Shown here piece after piece: positions 3,510 to 5,525 of a stretch of 5,525 bases of DNA (position 1 is its first letter; every line of letters starts with the position of its first letter). The notes below the pieces were generated by a model. That model saw nothing but the letters and a program-made list of their open reading frames with translations. It was not told where the DNA came from and made no database searches. Source of the DNA: Candidatus Altarchaeum sp. (GTDB lineage Archaea; Altiarchaeota; Altiarchaeia; Altiarchaeales; Altiarchaeaceae); NCBI GenBank assembly GCA_018260755.1, contig JAGTWP010000074.1:1-5525 (forward strand), given 5' to 3'. Both the position numbers and the translations under genes were made by a program.

Positions 3510-5525
3510 ATGAAGGGTAAAAAAATTGTGCTTTTGACAGGTTTATTTTTATTGTTGAGTATGGCTTATGTAACTCTTACTGCACCTCTATTTATAGAAA
3601 AAACAGCAAGCACATCAACATCAGAGCCGGGAAATTTTACTGACTTTACAATAAAAATTCAAAATAACGAGTCGGGAAATATTAGTAAAATAAACATTAC
3701 CGACTTGCTGCCAAAAGGATGGAAATTTAATAAAACACTGAATGAAACGGAAAATTTTGCAAGTATAAAATATGAAAGAACTTGGAAGAATTGTACAACT
3801 ATCTCATGTAATCCAAATCCAATTTCTGGAAATGTTACCTGCACTTCAATTTCAGATTTAAAATATAATAGAACATGGGATGATGCAAATACAGAAACAT
3901 CCTATCAGGGAAACAGACAATTAGTCAGATGGAATTTAACCCACCTTGAAAACATAACAGGTTGTTTCGTTACAAGTTGTAATGCATTATTATTATGCAC
4001 ATTTGCAGGAACATCAATTCCTGATGACAGATTATTTCCAGGTGAAAATATAAGCTTGATATTTAAAGCTCGTACAACTTCAAATGCAAGCGAAGGGATA
4101 AATATTAATAACGCGAGTGCCGAAGGAATAAACGAAAGCGGGAATGCTATAGGTGTTACAAAGACATTGGCGAATGTTACAGTTTATTATCCTTATGCTC
4201 AGGTAAAGAAAACATGGGAACAAACAACAGAACCGGGAAATTTAACAAAGGTCTCAATAAATTTAACAAATATCGGAAATGCAACTCTTAAGACCATAAC
4301 CATAACAGATCATTTACCTGCCTGCTTTGAATATAAAAATAATTTAACCCTTGAAGGAATCGTTATTGAAAATAAAACATGGGGATATAAAGGACCTGTA
4401 AATGCAAGTGATAGTAACGGAACAGATGTAACTGCAAAGGTAAATACTTCCGATAATGTCAGAGCAACAAAAACATTGTCCTATTTAGGAGATTCTTATG
4501 CAGTTAATGGAACATTCAATACAAGCATTTATAATGTAACAAGCATCAATAATGCCGCTGTTGTTTGCGAGGTTTATGCTGGAACAACAGTAACAACAGG
4601 GATAAATGTAAATATCTCGTGGTTTAACAAAACATCAGGACAATGGCAAGAAGTTTGTATTGGAACTGCAAATTTAGCAATTAGTGAAAATGATGCAAAT
4701 TTTACTTGTAATGATTCAAACAGCAATATAACTAAAATTATAAAAGAGGACATTACAACGCCTAAATTTAAGTGTAATATTACAAATTCAACACCTTTAA
4801 CAGGGGGGGTTGCATTTGGTTTTGATTTTCTCGGATTAGAGATAAATTACACTCCTTCAATAGTTAATAATATTACAATTCAAGAAGCAGATAATCAGCA
4901 AAATATAACATTTTCCCTTGAAGGTGACTTTTTGTTAAAACCGAACCAAGGTGTAATTTTAAATTTTTCTGTTCATACAAAAAGTTGTGCAATAGAAGGA
5001 CAAAATGAAAATTTTGCAAATGCAACAGGATTGGATTTAGATAATAATCAAACAACAGTTACAATTACTGCGGATACAACAAACATTACTGTTTATAAAG
5101 CCGACTTGAATGTTTCAAAGAGTGTTGAGTCAAACACAATAGAGCGGGGAAATTTAACAACTTATACAATAAGAGTAACAAATTTAGCAACAAGTAACGC
5201 ATCAGCTAGAAATATAACAATTAATGATACTTTACCTTTATGCTTTGAATATTTTGATACGATTAATCTAATCTACAATAATGGCTCTGTTATATTTCTA
5301 AACTATAACATTTCTAATATTTCTTATTCAAATACCATACAACAAAATATTGGTTGGTTTAATTTTACAAATACAAGTATAAGCGATGTTGTTCTTGCGT
5401 CCGGAGAATATATTGAAGTTGTATTTAGAAATTATGTGCATTCCTGTGCAAACGAAGGTTACGGACACACAAATTTTGCAAATGCGACGGGATTTGATTT
5501 GGATGATGGAACATTAACGAATGTT
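3510..5525 (+). CDS. Large secreted surface protein with DUF11-like modules (3' end outside window)
   Basis: The frame stays open from ATG 3510 to the last base, giving 672 codons with no stop. Residues 1-25 are a signal peptide (KGKK, then a hydrophobic core; cut near SMA/Y or TLTA). Three DUF11-like modules start near residues 31, 231 and 531, each with K(T/S)...(E)PGN or ERGN, then alternating strands and a D(L/H/T)LP turn (residues 67-68, 269-270, 575-576). Modules two and three continue as CFEY and later share SCA-EG...NFANATG. About 52 N-X-S/T sequons, roughly one per 13 residues, and 14 cysteines indicate a heavily glycosylated, disulfide-stabilised outside protein. DUF11 repeats are known from archaeal and bacterial cell-surface and S-layer-like proteins. 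It lies 41 bases after the membrane regulator, same strand; no ribosome binding site is visible. Adhesin, S-layer component or sheath protein are all possible; the C-terminal anchor is not seen. Confidence 0.88.
   Translation, partial: MKGKKIVLLTGLFLLLSMAYVTLTAPLFIEKTASTSTSEPGNFTDFTIKIQNNESGNISKINITDLLPKGWKFNKTLNETENFASIKYERTWKNCTTISCNPNPISGNVTCTSISDLKYNRTWDDANTETSYQGNRQLVRWNLTHLENITGCFVTSCNALLLCTFAGTSIPDDRLFPGENISLIFKARTTSNASEGININNASAEGINESGNAIGVTKTLANVTVYYPYAQVKKTWEQTTEPGNLTKVSINLTNIGNATLKTITITDHLPACFEYKNNLTLEGIVIENKTWGYKGPVNASDSNGTDVTAKVNTSDNVRATKTLSYLGDSYAVNGTFNTSIYNVTSINNAAVVCEVYAGTTVTTGINVNISWFNKTSGQWQEVCIGTANLAISENDANFTCNDSNSNITKIIKEDITTPKFKCNITNSTPLTGGVAFGFDFLGLEINYTPSIVNNITIQEADNQQNITFSLEGDFLLKPNQGVILNFSVHTKSCAIEGQNENFANATGLDLDNNQTTVTITADTTNITVYKADLNVSKSVESNTIERGNLTTYTIRVTNLATSNASARNITINDTLPLCFEYFDTINLIYNNGSVIFLNYNISNISYSNTIQQNIGWFNFTNTSISDVVLASGEYIEVVFRNYVHSCANEGYGHTNFANATGFDLDDGTLTNV
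3600..3728 (+). repeat. DUF11-like module A, conserved N-terminal part
   Basis: Encodes the first module from KTAS (residue 31) to LLPKGWKF. The motif EPGNFT (residue 39 onward) aligns with EPGNLT at residue 241 and ERGNLT at residue 545. It differs from the other two in having GW rather than CFEY after the LP turn. Confidence 0.65.
4200..5042 (+). repeat. DUF11-like module B, long form
   Basis: Runs from residue 231 (QVKKTW) through LPACFEY (C272) to SCAIEG (C493) and NFANATGLDLD. The distance from CFEY to SCA is 221 residues here and only 68 in module C, so this copy carries about 150 extra residues (roughly 310-460) including cysteines in EVYAG-, EVCIG-, FTCND- and FKCNI- contexts. Confidence 0.65.
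4803..4809 (+). repeat. G7 homopolymer inside the surface-protein gene
   Basis: Seven consecutive G bases encode Gly-Gly-Val (ACA GGG GGG GTT) in a gene that is otherwise strongly AT-rich. Loss of one G would give a TAG about 11 codons on (in ...TCG GAT TAG), and gain of one G would give a TGA after about six codons. Either change would cut the protein, as in contingency loci. It may also be a sequencing-error hotspot. Confidence 0.7.
5100..5504 (+). repeat. DUF11-like module C, short form
   Basis: Runs from residue 531 (ADLNVSKS) through ERGNLT, LPLCFEY (C578) and SCANEG (C646) to NFANATGFDLD. The final block (5442-5504) matches the end of module B (4983-5042) in amino acids and in many bases, for example TTTGCAAATGC(A/G)AC, so B and C derive from a duplication. 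Confidence 0.7.

Noticed and set aside
3659-5055. Minus-strand ORFs at 3659-3844 and 4873-5055
   Set aside because: Both are short and opposite the continuous DUF11-like frame, with no supporting signals.

Overview
The window most likely comes from an AT-rich archaeon. Three things point that way: no clear Shine-Dalgarno sequence sits before the main genes, TATA-like boxes lie about 22-25 bases upstream of two start codons (the layout of leaderless archaeal transcripts), and the proteins are archaeal in style. These proteins are a DUF11-type surface protein packed with N-glycosylation sequons and a membrane-anchored winged-helix protein with an extracellular beta domain. The sequence does not fix the lineage; a euryarchaeal or DPANN-like genome is possible.

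Layout. Positions 60-197 hold a possible 45-residue gene on the minus strand, with its own TATA-like box and a poly-T run after its stop. Positions 198-819 are a very AT-rich stretch without a convincing gene. It contains a short inverted repeat, a 10-bp palindrome upstream of an orphan TATA box, a 15-bp tandem repeat present in about 5.7 copies (531-615), a 9-bp inverted repeat with an extra direct copy (709-743), and the probable promoter of the gene that follows.

Three plus-strand genes then overlap: a coiled-coil membrane or secreted protein with a beta-repeat C terminus (820-2109), a small acidic membrane protein with Tyr-Pro-Pro-Glu-Asp repeats (2106-2423), and a signal peptide/beta domain/transmembrane/winged-helix protein (2401-3468). 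The overlaps are 4 and 23 bases, so translation is probably coupled. After a 41-base gap with a palindrome comes a large surface protein gene (3510-5525) that runs off the window, with 672 codons seen, three DUF11-like modules and about 50 sequons.

How they may work together (inference): all four proteins carry membrane-targeting segments, and their sequons lie in the parts predicted to be outside the cell. In the winged-helix protein, the eight sequons are all before the membrane segment and none lie after it, which fits an outside sensor domain and an inside DNA-binding domain. The locus could be a cell-surface module in which a membrane-tethered transcription factor senses the envelope or the neighbouring stalk proteins and controls the adhesin-like gene next to it. 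The sequence does not prove this link. No tRNA, rRNA, CRISPR array, transposase or phage gene was seen.
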